Below are positions 25,603 to 36,143 of a DNA stretch of 64,000 nucleotides, in pieces. Each line of letters opens with the position of its first letter. Within the stretch, counting starts at the first letter, position 1. Both the position numbers and the translations under genes were made by a program. Source of the DNA: Firmicutes bacterium ASF500 (lineage in GTDB: Bacteria; Bacillota; Clostridia; Oscillospirales; Oscillospiraceae); NCBI GenBank assembly GCA_000492175.2, contig CP097573.1, positions 930,001 to 994,000 on the forward strand. Direction: 5' to 3'. The notes beneath the pieces were generated by a model, which was given only the letters and a program-made list of their open reading frames with translations, was not told the origin of the DNA and made no database searches.

Positions 25603-27222
25603 TCACCCGATGGTGTGAGCGATATAGGTCAGGTGGTCGCCCATACGCTCCAGGTTGGACACCATGTTGATGAACACGCCGCTGGACTCGGCCTTGCAGG
25701 CCCCCTGGTTCAGCCGCTGGATGTGGCTGTCGATGAGGCGCTTGCGCAGGCCGTCCACCTGGTCCTCCACCCGGTCGATCCGGGGCAGGAGCCGGGCGTC
25801 CTTCTCCACGATGGCCTCCTTGGTGAGGATATACAGCTCCTCCACCCGGCCCACCATGCCCCGCAGCTCCTCCTTTACGCTGTCGGAGAAGTCCAGGTTC
25901 TGCTTGATGCACTTCTGGGTGTATTTGGTAAAATTGTCCGCGATCTCGGCGATACGCATGATGTCCCCCAGGTTGTCGTGGAGGTTGGAAATGCTCCGCT
26001 CCTCCGCCAGCTCGCTCCTGGCGGACAGGCGGATCAGATAGCTGACCATCCCCTGGCTGATAACATTGGCCTCGTCAATCAGCTGATGGGTGGGCTCGAT
26101 GAGGGACTTGTCCTTCTCATCAAAAGAGCGGTAGGCGGTGCGGAAGGCCTCCATCGCGGTGTCGGACAGGCGGAGCAGCTCCCGCTCCAGCTGGGAGATG
26201 GCCAGGGACGGGGAGTACAGCATACGCTCGTCCAGGTAGCTCTCCGGGACCTGGGCCTCCTCCTCGGGAATCAGCCTCTGGGACGCCTTGACGAACCAGC
26301 CGCAGAAGGGCAGGAAGAGGACGGTGCAGGTCACGTTGAAGAAGGTATGGAACATGGCGATTTGAGTGGCCGCGGCGGGGAACCAGCGGCGGAAGGTGAG
26401 GTCCATAAAATCGGGCCAGCACAGCAGGAGGGTGAAGAAGATCACTGAGCCCACAGTGTTGAACATCAGGTGAATCAGTCCGGCCCGCCGGGCGTTGGCC
26501 CCGGCGGTGACCGAGGACATCAGCGCGGTGACGCAGGAGCCGATGTTGGTGCCCAGGATGATATACAGCACCTCGTTCCCCCCGGTGCCCACGGTGAGCC
26601 CGGCCACCGACATGGCGATGATGATGGAGGTGGTGGCCGAGCTGGACTGCACCAGGGCGGTGAGCAGCACGCCGGCCAGCAGGAGCAGGAAGGGGTTGGT
26701 CACCGTCTCAAAGAGGCCCTGAACCGCCGCCTGGCTGGACTTCATGGAGTCGGACATGAGGGACAGCCCCACAAAGACCAGCCCCAGCCCGGAGAGAATC
26801 AGGCCGGTCTTTTTCATGTCGTCCCGCTTGCAGACCATGCTCATCATCATGCCCGCGAAGACCAGGGTCTGAATATAGGTGGTGATGGGAAAGGCGCTGA
26901 GGGCCGCGATCTGGGCGGTGACGGTGGTGCCGATGTTGGCGCCCATGATCATAGCCGCCGCCTGGAAGAGGCTGATGACCCCCACGTTGACGAAGCCCAC
27001 AATGAGCACCGTGGTCACGCCGGAGCTCTGGATCAGCGCGGTGGTCGCCGCGCCAATGCCCACGTTGACCAGCCGCTTGTCGGCGGTCTTGCCAAACAGC
27101 TCCTTGATCTTCCCGGTAGCCAGCTGCTCGATGTTGGAGGTGAGCAGATGCACCCCCACCAGAAAGACGCCGGTACCGGCCAGAAGCTTGACCAGGAACA
27201 GAGAAAGCTGCGCTAAGGTCAT
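25603..27222 (-). CDS. Na+/phosphate symporter (NptA-type) with C-terminal PhoU-like domain
   Basis: 539 residues. The membrane half carries the two inverted repeats of the Na/Pi family with their signature QSS motifs (ATTALIQSSGVTTVLIVGF and ALVQSSSATTSIIIAM) and GANIGTTVTAQI / GTNIGSCVTALM. The C-terminal 200 residues are helical and PhoU-like (SQLERELLRLSDTAMEAFRT, NLHDNLGDIMRIAEIADNF, NLERMGDHLTYI), probably regulating transport. Promoter at 27278-27306 and terminator after the stop indicate a single-gene unit. It imports phosphate using the sodium gradient, or exports it under some conditions. Confidence 0.92.
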   Translation of the reverse strand: MTLAQLSLFLVKLLAGTGVFLVGVHLLTSNIEQLATGKIKELFGKTADKRLVNVGIGAATTALIQSSGVTTVLIVGFVNVGVISLFQAAAMIMGANIGTTVTAQIAALSAFPITTYIQTLVFAGMMMSMVCKRDDMKKTGLILSGLGLVFVGLSLMSDSMKSSQAAVQGLFETVTNPFLLLLAGVLLTALVQSSSATTSIIIAMSVAGLTVGTGGNEVLYIILGTNIGSCVTALMSSVTAGANARRAGLIHLMFNTVGSVIFFTLLLCWPDFMDLTFRRWFPAAATQIAMFHTFFNVTCTVLFLPFCGWFVKASQRLIPEEEAQVPESYLDERMLYSPSLAISQLERELLRLSDTAMEAFRTAYRSFDEKDKSLIEPTHQLIDEANVISQGMVSYLIRLSARSELAEERSISNLHDNLGDIMRIAEIADNFTKYTQKCIKQNLDFSDSVKEELRGMVGRVEELYILTKEAIVEKDARLLPRIDRVEDQVDGLRKRLIDSHIQRLNQGACKAESSGVFINMVSNLERMGDHLTYIAHTIG

Positions 27223-27277
27223 AGAAAATCTCCTCTCTATTTATGCACGGCTGATGGTCGATTCTTCCTCATTTTAA

Positions 27278-27306
27278 TATATACTTGATTTTCCCCTTGT
27301 TGTCAA
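27278..27306 (-). promoter_or_regulatory. Promoter of the Na/Pi symporter gene
   Basis: Minus strand: TTGACA (27301-27306), 17-base spacer, TATATA (27278-27283). Confidence 0.75.
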
Positions 27307-27320
27307 TAGGGAAATCAAAA

Positions 27321-27352
27321 CCGCCCGTCCCCGGTGTGGGGACGGGCGGCAA
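27321..27352 (-). terminator. Terminator of fhs
   Basis: Stem CCGCCCGTCCCC / GGGGACGGGCGG with a 5-base loop; minus-strand reading is followed by TTTTGATTT. Confidence 0.85.
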
Positions 27353-27378
27353 AAGCCTAAAGAGAGACGGTATAGGAC

Positions 27379-29046
27379 TTAGAACAGGCCGGAGATGACG
27401 CCGTTCTCGTCGATGTCGATGCGCTCGGAGGCAGGCACCTTGGGCAGGCCGGGCATGGTCATAATATCGCCGGTCTTGGCGACCAGGAAGCCGGCGCCGG
27501 CGTTGACCTTGACCTCGCGGATGGTGACCTTGAAGCCCCGGGGCGCGCCGATCTTGTTCTGATCGTCGGAGAAGGAGAACTGAGTCTTAGCCATGCAGAT
27601 GGGCATCTTGTCGAAGCCCAGCTCGGTGAGCTGCTGGATCTGCTTCTTGGCGGCGGGCGCGATGGTCACGCCGTCGGCCCGGTAGACCTTGGTGGCGATG
27701 GCGTTGAGCTTGTTCTCGATGGTGTCCTCGGCGTCGTAGACGAACTGGAAGTGATCCTGGCTCTTGTCCTCGGCCAGCTTGACGACCTCCTCGGCCAGGG
27801 CCTTGCCGCCCTCGCCGCCCTTGGCCCAGACCTCGGACAGGCGGACGTTGACGCCCATCTCCTTGCACTTGGCCTCCACCAGGTCCAGCTCGGCCTTGGT
27901 GTCGGTGGGGAAGGCGTTGATGGCAACCACGCAGGGCAGGCCATAGACATTCTTCACGTTGTCCACGTGCTGAAGCAGGTTGGGCAGACCCTTCTCCAGG
28001 GCCTCCAGGTTCTCGTTGTTCAGCTCGGCCTTGGGCACGCCGCCGTGGTACTTCAGGGCCCGAACGGTGGCTACGATGACCACGGCGTCGGGGTGGAAGC
28101 CGCCGGCGCGGCACTTGATGTCCAGGAACTTCTCAGCGCCCAGGTCGGCGGCGAAGCCGGCCTCGGTGACGGTGTAGTCGGCCAGCTTCATAGCGGTCTC
28201 GGTGGCCTGGATGGAGTTGCAGCCGTGGGCGATGTTGGCGAAAGGACCGCCGTGGATGAAGGCGGGGGTGTGCTCCAGGGTCTGGACCAGGTTGGGCTTG
28301 ATGGCATCCTTCAGAACGGCGGCCATGGCGCCCTCGGCCTTCAGATCGTGGGCGGTGACGGGCTTGCCGGAGCGGCTGTAGCCCACGACCATCTTGGCAA
28401 GGCGGGCCTTCATGTCCATCAGGCCGGTGGACAGGCACAGCACGGCCATGATCTCGGAGGCCACCACGATGTCGAAGCCGTCCTCACGGGGCACGCCGGA
28501 GGCCTTGCCGCCCAGGCCGCAGGTGATGTGGCGCAGCTGGCGGTCGTTCATGTCCACCACCCGCTTCCAGGTGATCTGGCGGGTGTCGATGTCCAGGGCG
28601 TTGCCCTGCTGGATGTGGTTGTCAATGAGGGCGGCCAGCAGGTTGTTGGCGATGCCGATGGCGTTGAAGTCGCCGGTAAAGTGGAGGTTGATGTCCTCCA
28701 TGGGGACGACCTGGGCGTAGCCGCCGCCGGCCGCGCCGCCCTTCACGCCGAACACGGGGCCCAGGGAGGGCTCGCGCAGGCAGACGATGGTCTTCTTGCC
28801 GATCTTGTTCAGCGCGTCGGCCAGACCCACGGAGGTGGTGGTCTTGCCCTCGCCGGCGGGGGTGGGGCTGATGGCGGTCACCAGGACCAGCTTGGACTTC
28901 CGGGGCAGGTCCTTCAAAGCATGGATGTCCACCTTAGCTTTATAGTGGCCATAGTGCTCCAGGTTTTCGGAACCGATGCCGATCTTGGCGGCGATTTCTT
29001 CGATGGGAAGCATAGTGGACTGCTGGGCGATTTCAATGTCAGTCAT
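27379..29046 (-). CDS. fhs: Formate-tetrahydrofolate ligase
   Basis: 555 residues, typical length. ATP-dependent formation of 10-formyl-THF from formate, the entry of formate to the one-carbon pool and a step of the Wood-Ljungdahl methyl branch. Seen: P-loop [41 protein letters not shown] split over two conserved blocks, the folate-site stretch [18 protein letters not shown] and [15 protein letters not shown] near the end. It has its own promoter and terminator. metF lies 10 kb away, but the rest of the acetyl-CoA pathway is not in the window, so this points to one-carbon biosynthesis rather than proof of acetogenesis. Confidence 0.98.
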   Translation of the reverse strand: MTDIEIAQQSTMLPIEEIAAKIGIGSENLEHYGHYKAKVDIHALKDLPRKSKLVLVTAISPTPAGEGKTTTSVGLADALNKIGKKTIVCLREPSLGPVFGVKGGAAGGGYAQVVPMEDINLHFTGDFNAIGIANNLLAALIDNHIQQGNALDIDTRQITWKRVVDMNDRQLRHITCGLGGKASGVPREDGFDIVVASEIMAVLCLSTGLMDMKARLAKMVVGYSRSGKPVTAHDLKAEGAMAAVLKDAIKPNLVQTLEHTPAFIHGGPFANIAHGCNSIQATETAMKLADYTVTEAGFAADLGAEKFLDIKCRAGGFHPDAVVIVATVRALKYHGGVPKAELNNENLEALEKGLPNLLQHVDNVKNVYGLPCVVAINAFPTDTKAELDLVEAKCKEMGVNVRLSEVWAKGGEGGKALAEEVVKLAEDKSQDHFQFVYDAEDTIENKLNAIATKVYRADGVTIAPAAKKQIQQLTELGFDKMPICMAKTQFSFSDDQNKIGAPRGFKVTIREVKVNAGAGFLVAKTGDIMTMPGLPKVPASERIDIDENGVISGLF

Positions 29047-29117
29047 GATAGTGGGCCTCCTGCTTTCTTAAATTTTTTTGTTTGTTCCCGAGCTCACCCG
29101 GGGGTTTACTGTCACCC

Positions 29118-29146
29118 ATTATAACGCACAACTCCCAATCCGTAAA
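29118..29146 (-). promoter_or_regulatory. Promoter of fhs
   Basis: Minus strand: -35 TTTACG (29141-29146), 17-base spacer, consensus -10 TATAAT (29118-29123). Confidence 0.7.
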
Positions 29147-29149
29147 CTA

Positions 29150-29340
29150 TATTTTTTTCTCACATCAGGACAAACACTTTTTTTTTGAAAGTAAAAGCCC
29201 TTTTTTACAAAAAAGCTTTTTCGCCCCGCCCGGAAGCCCTTCTGCCGCAAGGGTTCTTTTTCGCTCTAGCGCGGTATATCGCTGATGCGTTAGCGCTGAA
29301 CTATGATACCGTACAACCAACTTTTCACTTTCGGCAAGAT
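29150..29340. other. Spacer between divergent fhs and histidine-transporter promoters
   Basis: No coding gene recognised. It holds long A and T tracts (ACTTTTTTTTTGAAAG, CCCTTTTTTACAAAAAAGC), a small CCCTT/AAGGG hairpin and GC-rich imperfect repeats around TAGCGC (about 29273-29306). Nothing further can be assigned. Confidence 0.4.
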
Positions 29341-29345
29341 TTTTG

Positions 29346-29374
29346 TTGATTTTAACGATTAAGTATGCTATGAT
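29346..29374 (+). promoter_or_regulatory. Promoter of the histidine transporter locus
   Basis: -35 TTGATT (29346-29351), 17-base spacer, -10 TATGAT (29369-29374). Start site near 29381, about 237 bases before the transporter ATG. Confidence 0.65.
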
Positions 29375-29380
29375 AGATGC

Positions 29381-29617
29381 GTCTCGGGGCCCCGACGGAG
29401 AGGGGCTCTCCCGCACGTCAGTTCCCGCTCCCGGCGGTGCTAGCCCGTCCGGTACGAAGCGCTCCGCCCTCAAAAGTACGCTTTTGAGGGCCGCGGAGGA
29501 GTCCTCCGCGGCGGAACGCGTTCTGGAGCGGTACACACTCTCACGCGGGAGGGGCCGGAGCGGTCCCGAACCGATGGAAGAGGAATACAGAATTAAGAAA
29601 GAGGGGTACATTATTTT
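29381..29617 (+). promoter_or_regulatory. Long structured 5' leader RNA of the histidine transporter gene
   Basis: About 237 nt, GC-rich and with no coding frame. Strong elements: CCCTCAAAAG / CTTTTGAGGG with TACG loop (29467-29490); the near-perfect hairpin CCGCGGAGGA / TCCTCCGCGG (29491-29511); both enclosed by GCGCTCCG / CGGAACGC (29459-29466 with 29512-29519), forming a three-way junction. Further long-range pairing (CTCCCGC with GCGGGAG, and CGCTCC with GGAGCG) is possible. No T-box TGGNACC is present. It looks like a cis-regulatory RNA of unknown type. Confidence 0.5.
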
Positions 29618-30925
29618 ATGGAAATCCTTACCAACCCAGTATTGGTCGCCGTGGTCGTCCTGTGCGTTTTGTGTCTGTTAAAGCTGAACGTGCTGATGTC
29701 CCTGATCATCTCCGCTCTGGTCGGCGCCTTGATCGGCGGCATCAGCATCCCTGATGCCATGAAGCTGCTGTGCTCCGGTTTCAGCCGGAACGCGGAAACC
29801 GCCTTGGCTTATGTGCTGCTGGGCACCTTTGCCACCGCCATCGCTACCAGCGGTCTGGCGGACATGTTCTCTCGGAAGCTGTCTAAGGTTATGGGCCGCA
29901 ACGGCAAGATCCTGCTGCTCATCATCGCCTTCATCGGCTGCTTCTCTCAGAATCTGGTGCCCGTTCACATCGCTTTCATCCCCATCCTGATTCCCCCCCT
30001 GCTGTCCCTGTTCAACGAATTGAAGATTGACCGCCGGGCCGCCGCCTGCTCGCTGTGCTTCAGCGTCAAGGCCCCCTACATCGCCATCCCCTTCGGCTTC
30101 GGCTCCATCTTCATGGGTCTGATTTCCCAGAACCTGACCGACAACGGCTGGGCCGCCGAAGTGGGCGACGTGGCCAAGGTCAACTGGATTCTGGCCCTGG
30201 CTATGCTCATCGGCCTGCTGCTGGCCATCTTTGTCACCTATGGCAGACCCCGCGAGTATAAGAACGTTGCCGCCGACACCAGCGCCTCTGACGCTGTGTC
30301 CGACAAGTTCACCGCCGCCCACGCCGTTACCATCGTGGCCATTCTGGTGGTCGTAGTGGTTCAGATCCAGTGGGAGTCCCTGCCTCTGTCCACCCTGGCC
30401 GGTCTGCTGGTCATGTTCGTCGGCCAGGCTGTCAAGTGGAATCAGATTGACGATCAGTTCACCGGTGGCATCAAGATTATGGGTATGGTCGCCATCGTGA
30501 TGCTGGTGGCCGGCGGCTTTGCCGAGGTTATTGCCGCCACCGGCGCGGTAGACGCACTGGTTGAGGCGGCCATCGGTGTGATGGGCGGCAACAAGATCGT
30601 CGCCGCCACCATGATTACCCTGATCGGCCTGCTGGTCACTATGGGCATCGGCTCCTCCTTCAGCACCATCCCCATCCTGGCCCTTCTGTACGTGCCTCTG
30701 TGCCAGCGCATGGGCTTCTCCCTTCCCGCCACCATCCTGCTGATGTCCGCCGCCGCCGCTCTGGGCGACGCCGGTTCCCCCGCTTCCGACTCCACCCTGG
30801 GCCCCACGGCCGGCCTGAACGCCGACGGACAGCACAATCACATCTGGGACACCTGCGTGCCCACCTTCATCCACTTCAATATTCCCTTGATGCTGGCCGC
30901 GATCATCTGCTCCCAGTTCATCTGA
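29618..30925 (+). CDS. yuiF: YuiF-type amino-acid (histidine) permease, Na+/H+ antiporter fold
   Basis: 435 residues, about 11 membrane helices, of the NhaC-like/YuiF group (VVVLCVLCLLKLNVLMSLII at the start, VLLGTFATAIATSGLADM, CFSQNLVPVHIAFIPILIPP, AIPFGFGSIFMGLI, ALGDAGSPASDSTLGPTAGL). The GDAGSPASDSTLGPTAGLNADGQH block is characteristic of this group, which is annotated as a histidine or aromatic amino-acid transporter and often lies next to hutH. hutH follows after 219 bases. Ribosome site GAAAGAGGGGTACATTATTTT. Substrate histidine is inferred from the neighbour. Confidence 0.8.
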   Translation: MEILTNPVLVAVVVLCVLCLLKLNVLMSLIISALVGALIGGISIPDAMKLLCSGFSRNAETALAYVLLGTFATAIATSGLADMFSRKLSKVMGRNGKILLLIIAFIGCFSQNLVPVHIAFIPILIPPLLSLFNELKIDRRAAACSLCFSVKAPYIAIPFGFGSIFMGLISQNLTDNGWAAEVGDVAKVNWILALAMLIGLLLAIFVTYGRPREYKNVAADTSASDAVSDKFTAAHAVTIVAILVVVVVQIQWESLPLSTLAGLLVMFVGQAVKWNQIDDQFTGGIKIMGMVAIVMLVAGGFAEVIAATGAVDALVEAAIGVMGGNKIVAATMITLIGLLVTMGIGSSFSTIPILALLYVPLCQRMGFSLPATILLMSAAAALGDAGSPASDSTLGPTAGLNADGQHNHIWDTCVPTFIHFNIPLMLAAIICSQFI

Positions 30926-31006
30926 TTCCCCTTGTTCAGACAGGCGCTAGCAGCCTGTTCTGGATGACCGCAAGCGCAGTCCCCTGAGACTGCATCGATC
31001 TGCCCC

Positions 31007-31049
31007 GCGGCCCCCAGAGGGACCCTCCCCCTTGGGGGCCGCCCTTTGA
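31007..31049 (+). terminator. Possible terminator or attenuator between transporter and hutH
   Basis: GCGGCCCCC (31007-31015) pairs with GGGGGCCGC (31034-31042), followed by CCTTTGATTTTGT. The T tract is weak, so read-through to hutH is plausible. Confidence 0.55.
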
Positions 31050-31144
31050 TTTTGTCAACTCCCGGCCCCAATCCAAGACGGCCGGACCAAATACATCTAC
31101 CCAATTATTATTTTTATTATTTTAAAAGAAGGAGACTGAACATC

Positions 31145-32710
<1,566 letters not shown>

Positions 32711-32713
32711 ACC

Positions 32714-33492
32714 ATGAAGCTGAATGTACTGCGCGCCAACCCGGCGGGCAACATCACGCTCTTTGTCCTGGACCCGGTCCCCTCAGGGGACCGGGCCGGA
32801 CTTTCCGCCCGTCTGATGGCCGGCTCCGACATCGAGCAGGTCGGCTTCGTCTGCCCCCCTCCCACGGCGGGGCGGCCCGGATGGAGATGGCCGGCGGGGA
32901 GTTCTGCGGCAACGCCACCCGGGCCTTTGGGATGTTCACCGCCGACGGCCTGGGCCGGCCCAGCAGCGTCCAGGTGGAGGTCAGCGGCTGTGACACTCTG
33001 ATTACCGTAGACGTGGACTGGAGTAAGCACACCGCCCGCTCTCAGATGCCTCTCCCCCGGTCTGTCGCCCCCGCCGAGGCGGACGGCCAGGCCGGTACCC
33101 TGGTGGACCTGGGCGGCATCGCCCACTTTGTGGTGGAGGGCGTCGCCCCCAGCCTGGAGTTTTTCCAAAAGGCCGAGCCCCTCTTCCAGGACATCCCCGA
33201 GCTGGACGCCTACGGCGTCATCTTCCTGGATACAGTCAAGGGCACCATGACCCCCTTGGTCAAGGTACCCGCCGCCGGCAGTCTGGTTTGGGAGGGCAGC
33301 TGCGGCTCCGGCTCCCTGGCCGCCGCCGTAGCCCAGAGCGGAAAGGCCTCCGACGGCTCCTTCGTCCGGGACTATATCCAGCCCGCCGGCATTGTCCAGG
33401 CCGAGGTCGTCCGCCAAAACGGCCGAATCACCTCCGCCTACATCGGCGGCCCCGTGATTCTGGACCCCCCTGTGGAAATCAAGCTCTCATAA
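32714..33492 (+). pseudogene. DapF-fold amino-acid racemase (histidine-racemase-like), disrupted by a one-base frameshift
   Basis: Starts three bases after the hutH stop (MKLNVLRANPAGNITLFVLD) and runs in one frame to about 32860; the rest (EMAGGEFCGNATRAFG to the end PPVEIKLS) is in the -1 frame. Restoring one base in either the C6 run at 32854-32859 or the G4 run at 32869-32872 gives a continuous protein of about 259 residues. Both catalytic cysteines of the DapF fold are there (EFCGNATR and EGSCGSGSLAAA). Family relatives include histidine racemases, which fits the histidine locus. A sequencing error or a -1 slip at C_CCC_CCT (32854-32860) are alternatives to a real mutation. Confidence 0.75.
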
Positions 33493-33547
33493 TTGACAAA
33501 AAAGCAGAACCAGAAGGCCGGATTTGGCCCTCTGGTTCTGTCAATTT
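33491..33547 (+). terminator. Terminator of the histidine locus
   Basis: Long stem: AATTGACA / TGTCAATT outside and AGAACCAGA..GGCC / GGCC.TCTGGTTCT inside. It begins inside the stop region of the racemase frame. Confidence 0.7.
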
Positions 33548-33567
33548 GCAACGCTTTGATACCCCGA

Positions 33568-34458
33568 TCACAGGAAACTCAATGTTTGCCCCGTCAATTT
33601 CATCCGTGCGGTATCAATAACTCGATGGGATCTTTCCATCTGGGACGCAAAGAAGTCATGACTGGTCTTTCCATCAAAAATAGAGGTGCTTCTGGCGGGC
33701 TCTGTACACGCTTTGCCGCCAGTCATTTCTGTATAGGCACTTTCCGCCTTCTGCTTCATTTCCCCCAGCAGCTTGGACGCGTTTTCCAGCGCCTCCATAA
33801 TTTCCCGCGGGTCATTGGACAGGTTGGAAAGCCCCAAGGAGTCAGCGGAAATAGAATCGAGCTGATTTTCCGTCATTTTGGATGCCAGTCCGCCTGATAA
33901 TTCGTCATACTCAGCCACCGCAGACCGGTGCGGGTTGATGTGTCTTTGAATGAGGTCTGTGTAGTCGGACTGGATGCTTTGCTTGTAATTATGCAGGTAG
34001 GTCTCCGCCAGCTCTTTTGTCATGTTGGGATCGCTGTGCGTGCCTGTGCCGTTCAAATAGTTCTCAAGCTCGGAGATTTTTGACATTGTGTACTGCAATT
34101 TGGATTTTGCGTAGTCGATCACATCGGAAACGGTCTGGATTCCGTCTCTCTGCGCCAGGACCGATTGTTCGGCCCACTCCTCTTTGGTGAACATACCAAG
34201 CGCGTACTTCTGATCCCTAAAAGCGGCCTCCGGCTTCTTGGCCTCATCCGCCTTTTCGGCTTTGCCGGCATCAAGAAGCTCCAGTGCCTCCCGGCTCAGT
34301 TCAACCGTATCACGGTTTTTTCTGCTTCCATGACTGTCATTGAGCTGTTGAATCATCTTTTCCAAGCCGGAATTTTGCGCTTGCCCCATAGTTTTCCGCA
34401 TAGGATTCTGTATTTGCGGGCTCAGCATATTTTGGGCGCCGGCCAAGTGTATCCGCAT
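33568..34458 (-). CDS. Hypothetical protein, mostly helical
   Basis: 296 residues from ATG at 34458 (TTAAAGGAGGGGGCATTG upstream; a TTG one codon earlier is possible). No signal peptide or membrane helix. Segments: a hydrophilic N-terminus, RDTVELSREALELLDAGKAE (reminiscent of the VELSREA helix in FlgM-like proteins, but not enough to call), a long helical middle (DVIDYAKSKLQYTMSKISEL, TYLHNYKQSIQSDYTDLIQR), and IMEALENASKLLGEMKQKAE. Base composition is more AT-rich than its neighbours, suggesting separate acquisition. Function unknown. Confidence 0.6.
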   Translation of the reverse strand: MRIHLAGAQNMLSPQIQNPMRKTMGQAQNSGLEKMIQQLNDSHGSRKNRDTVELSREALELLDAGKAEKADEAKKPEAAFRDQKYALGMFTKEEWAEQSVLAQRDGIQTVSDVIDYAKSKLQYTMSKISELENYLNGTGTHSDPNMTKELAETYLHNYKQSIQSDYTDLIQRHINPHRSAVAEYDELSGGLASKMTENQLDSISADSLGLSNLSNDPREIMEALENASKLLGEMKQKAESAYTEMTGGKACTEPARSTSIFDGKTSHDFFASQMERSHRVIDTARMKLTGQTLSFL

Positions 34459-34588
34459 CAATGCCCCCTCCTTTAAGCTACGTTTGAATCATAATAAATA
34501 TTATAAGTGATATATGCTGAATGTCAATAGAAATTGGGAAACTTTTCTGGCTTAACCGGCGACTCCCGTTCCGCTATGGAAAAAGATA

Positions 34589-34625
34589 CCCCGGCACTGT
34601 CTGTCCTGACGTGCCGGGGGGCTTT
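34589..34625. terminator. Bidirectional terminator
   Basis: CCCCGGCAC / GTGCCGGGG stem (34589-34597 with 34611-34619); T-rich on both sides (GGCTTTT on plus, TATCTTTTT on minus). It ends the phosphoesterase operon. Confidence 0.75.
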
Positions 34626-34627
34626 TG

Positions 34628-35221
34628 TCAATATTCAAAGGTATAGCTCTGATAGGCGTTGATGACCTGGGTGTTGTGATAGGACGACAGCCTGGGGATG
34701 TCCGCGCCGTAGTTCATGTGGATGTGGCCGTGGACAAAGTACTTGGGGCTGTAGCGGTCCATCAAGGTGTTGAAGGCGTCGAACCCGGTGTGGGCAAGGT
34801 CGTCCCCATCGTTCAGCCCGTAGGCCGGCGCGTGGGTGAGGAGGATATCAAAGCCCCCCTGGCGGAACAGGTCCAGCTTGCGCCGGAAGGCCCGCCGGCC
34901 CATCTGCCTCTGGGTATACTGGTGCTCGCCGTGCTGCTTATAGCGGGCGGAGCCCCCCAGTCCCAGCACCCGGACCCCCTGATAGGTGTAGATCGTGTCC
35001 TCCACGCACAGACAGCCCTCCGGCGGAGTGGTCTGATAGCGGTCGTCATGGTTGCCGTGGACATAGAGCACCGGTCCGTGGGCAAAGGTGGCGATAAAGG
35101 ACAGATATTTGGGGTCCAGGTCGCCGCAGGAGAGGATCAGGTCGATCCCCTCCAGGTGGCGGGGGTTGAAATAGTCCCAGAGCATCGGGTTCTCCTGGTC
35201 AGACAACGCCAGAATTTTCAT
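34628..35221 (-). CDS. Calcineurin-like metallophosphoesterase
   Basis: 197 residues. Complete two-metal phosphoesterase motifs: MKILALSDQ at the start (D and, unusually, Q in place of the common H), LSCGDLDPKY (GD), VHGNHDDRY (GNHD), LLTHAPAYG (H) and VHGHIHMNYG (GHxH). Such small enzymes act on phosphodiesters or nucleotides; substrate unknown. Its start codon overlaps the stop of the upstream ParB-like gene by four bases, so the two are translationally coupled and probably work together. Confidence 0.88.
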   Translation of the reverse strand: MKILALSDQENPMLWDYFNPRHLEGIDLILSCGDLDPKYLSFIATFAHGPVLYVHGNHDDRYQTTPPEGCLCVEDTIYTYQGVRVLGLGGSARYKQHGEHQYTQRQMGRRAFRRKLDLFRQGGFDILLTHAPAYGLNDGDDLAHTGFDAFNTLMDRYSPKYFVHGHIHMNYGADIPRLSSYHNTQVINAYQSYTFEY

Positions 35222-36066
35222 CGGCCCAGCAATCCTTTCAGCGGGTTGAGCTCCTTCAGCGGATTGCTCCCCTTTTTCACGGAAAATGCCTGATGGAGCT
35301 GGAGAAAACCGTTTTTCAGCTCCGTCTGGGTGTAGTTCTTCACCTGGTCATAGCCATAGATGTCCAGGAACAGCAGGATCGCGTCTCCGGTGGTCATCCG
35401 CCCCGCCAGGTCCTGGGCGCTCTTGTCGCCGTACAGGGCGGAGAAGCGGGCATAAAAGCTGAAAAACTTCCGGCGGTCGTCGTCACTCCAGACCTCGTCG
35501 GGGGCCTTGCCCAGGGCCGCCTGGAGCCGCGCGAAGCGGCCCACTGCGCTGAACCAGAGGTAATTCACCCCGGATAGCTTGTAGAAGTCCACATATTCGT
35601 AATAAATCTGGCTGGCCTTGGAGCCGTCCTTGGCGGGCAGGATGCGCGTGACCTCGGCGGTGATGTTCACCGCGCCGAAATAGCGCAGGACGCTGACGCG
35701 TTTGTGTCCTTCGGCCACGTAGAAGGTGTGCATATACTCATAGACCTTGATGGGGTCGGTGATGCCCTCCTCCATGTGGGCCTTGCACAGGGTGACCCAC
35801 TTGTGGGCAAACTCCGAGTCCTCCGCCATCAGGGGGTAGAAGCTCCGGGAAAAGGCCTGGCTGCGTCCGGCGGACCGGGTGCCCACGATCAGCTCCATGG
35901 GAATGTCCACCAGCCCCAGGTCCACCTCTCCGCAGGTCTCCTCTGCGGACAGAATCTCGTCCAGCACCGGCAGGCTGGGGGAGCCGCCCCGGGACTGACA
36001 GACCTTGGCCTCCTTCTGGCCCATCTGGCGCGCCTTGCGATAATCCTCTAAAAACATAAACGTCAC
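35218..36066 (-). CDS. ParB/sulfiredoxin-like fold protein
   Basis: 282 residues. The central FYVAEGHKRVSVLRYFGAVNIT is the ParB/Srx 'GHxR' block that binds nucleotide in this fold; upstream is a region with EDSEFAHKWVTLCKAHMEEG and downstream a helical part (FKFFSFYARFSALYGD-type) ending LNPLKGLLGR. No helix-turn-helix for DNA binding follows as in chromosomal ParB, so a role in segregation is unlikely. It is coupled to a metallophosphoesterase, which suggests a small nucleotide-acting enzyme pair. Promoter at 36115-36143. Function otherwise unknown. Confidence 0.6.
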   Translation of the reverse strand: MTFMFLEDYRKARQMGQKEAKVCQSRGGSPSLPVLDEILSAEETCGEVDLGLVDIPMELIVGTRSAGRSQAFSRSFYPLMAEDSEFAHKWVTLCKAHMEEGITDPIKVYEYMHTFYVAEGHKRVSVLRYFGAVNITAEVTRILPAKDGSKASQIYYEYVDFYKLSGVNYLWFSAVGRFARLQAALGKAPDEVWSDDDRRKFFSFYARFSALYGDKSAQDLAGRMTTGDAILLFLDIYGYDQVKNYTQTELKNGFLQLHQAFSVKKGSNPLKELNPLKGLLGR

Positions 36067-36114
36067 CTCCGCGAAATGCAGAATCAGGGTCCGGAATTAC
36101 TCCGTCAAGCTTGC

Positions 36115-36143
36115 AGTATACCATAGGGAATATGCCCGCGCAA
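36115..36143 (-). promoter_or_regulatory. Promoter of the ParB-like/phosphoesterase operon
   Basis: Minus strand: -35 TTGCGC (36138-36143), 17-base spacer, -10 TATACT (36115-36120). Confidence 0.6.

Noticed and set aside
29343..29681. A 112-codon frame across the leader of the histidine transporter
   Set aside because: It crosses strong RNA hairpins, has no ribosome site and overlaps the transporter start out of frame.
35218..36066. Chromosomal partition protein ParB
   Set aside because: Only the nucleotide-binding GHKR block is shared; there is no HTH for parS, no parA neighbour, and the gene is coupled to a phosphoesterase.
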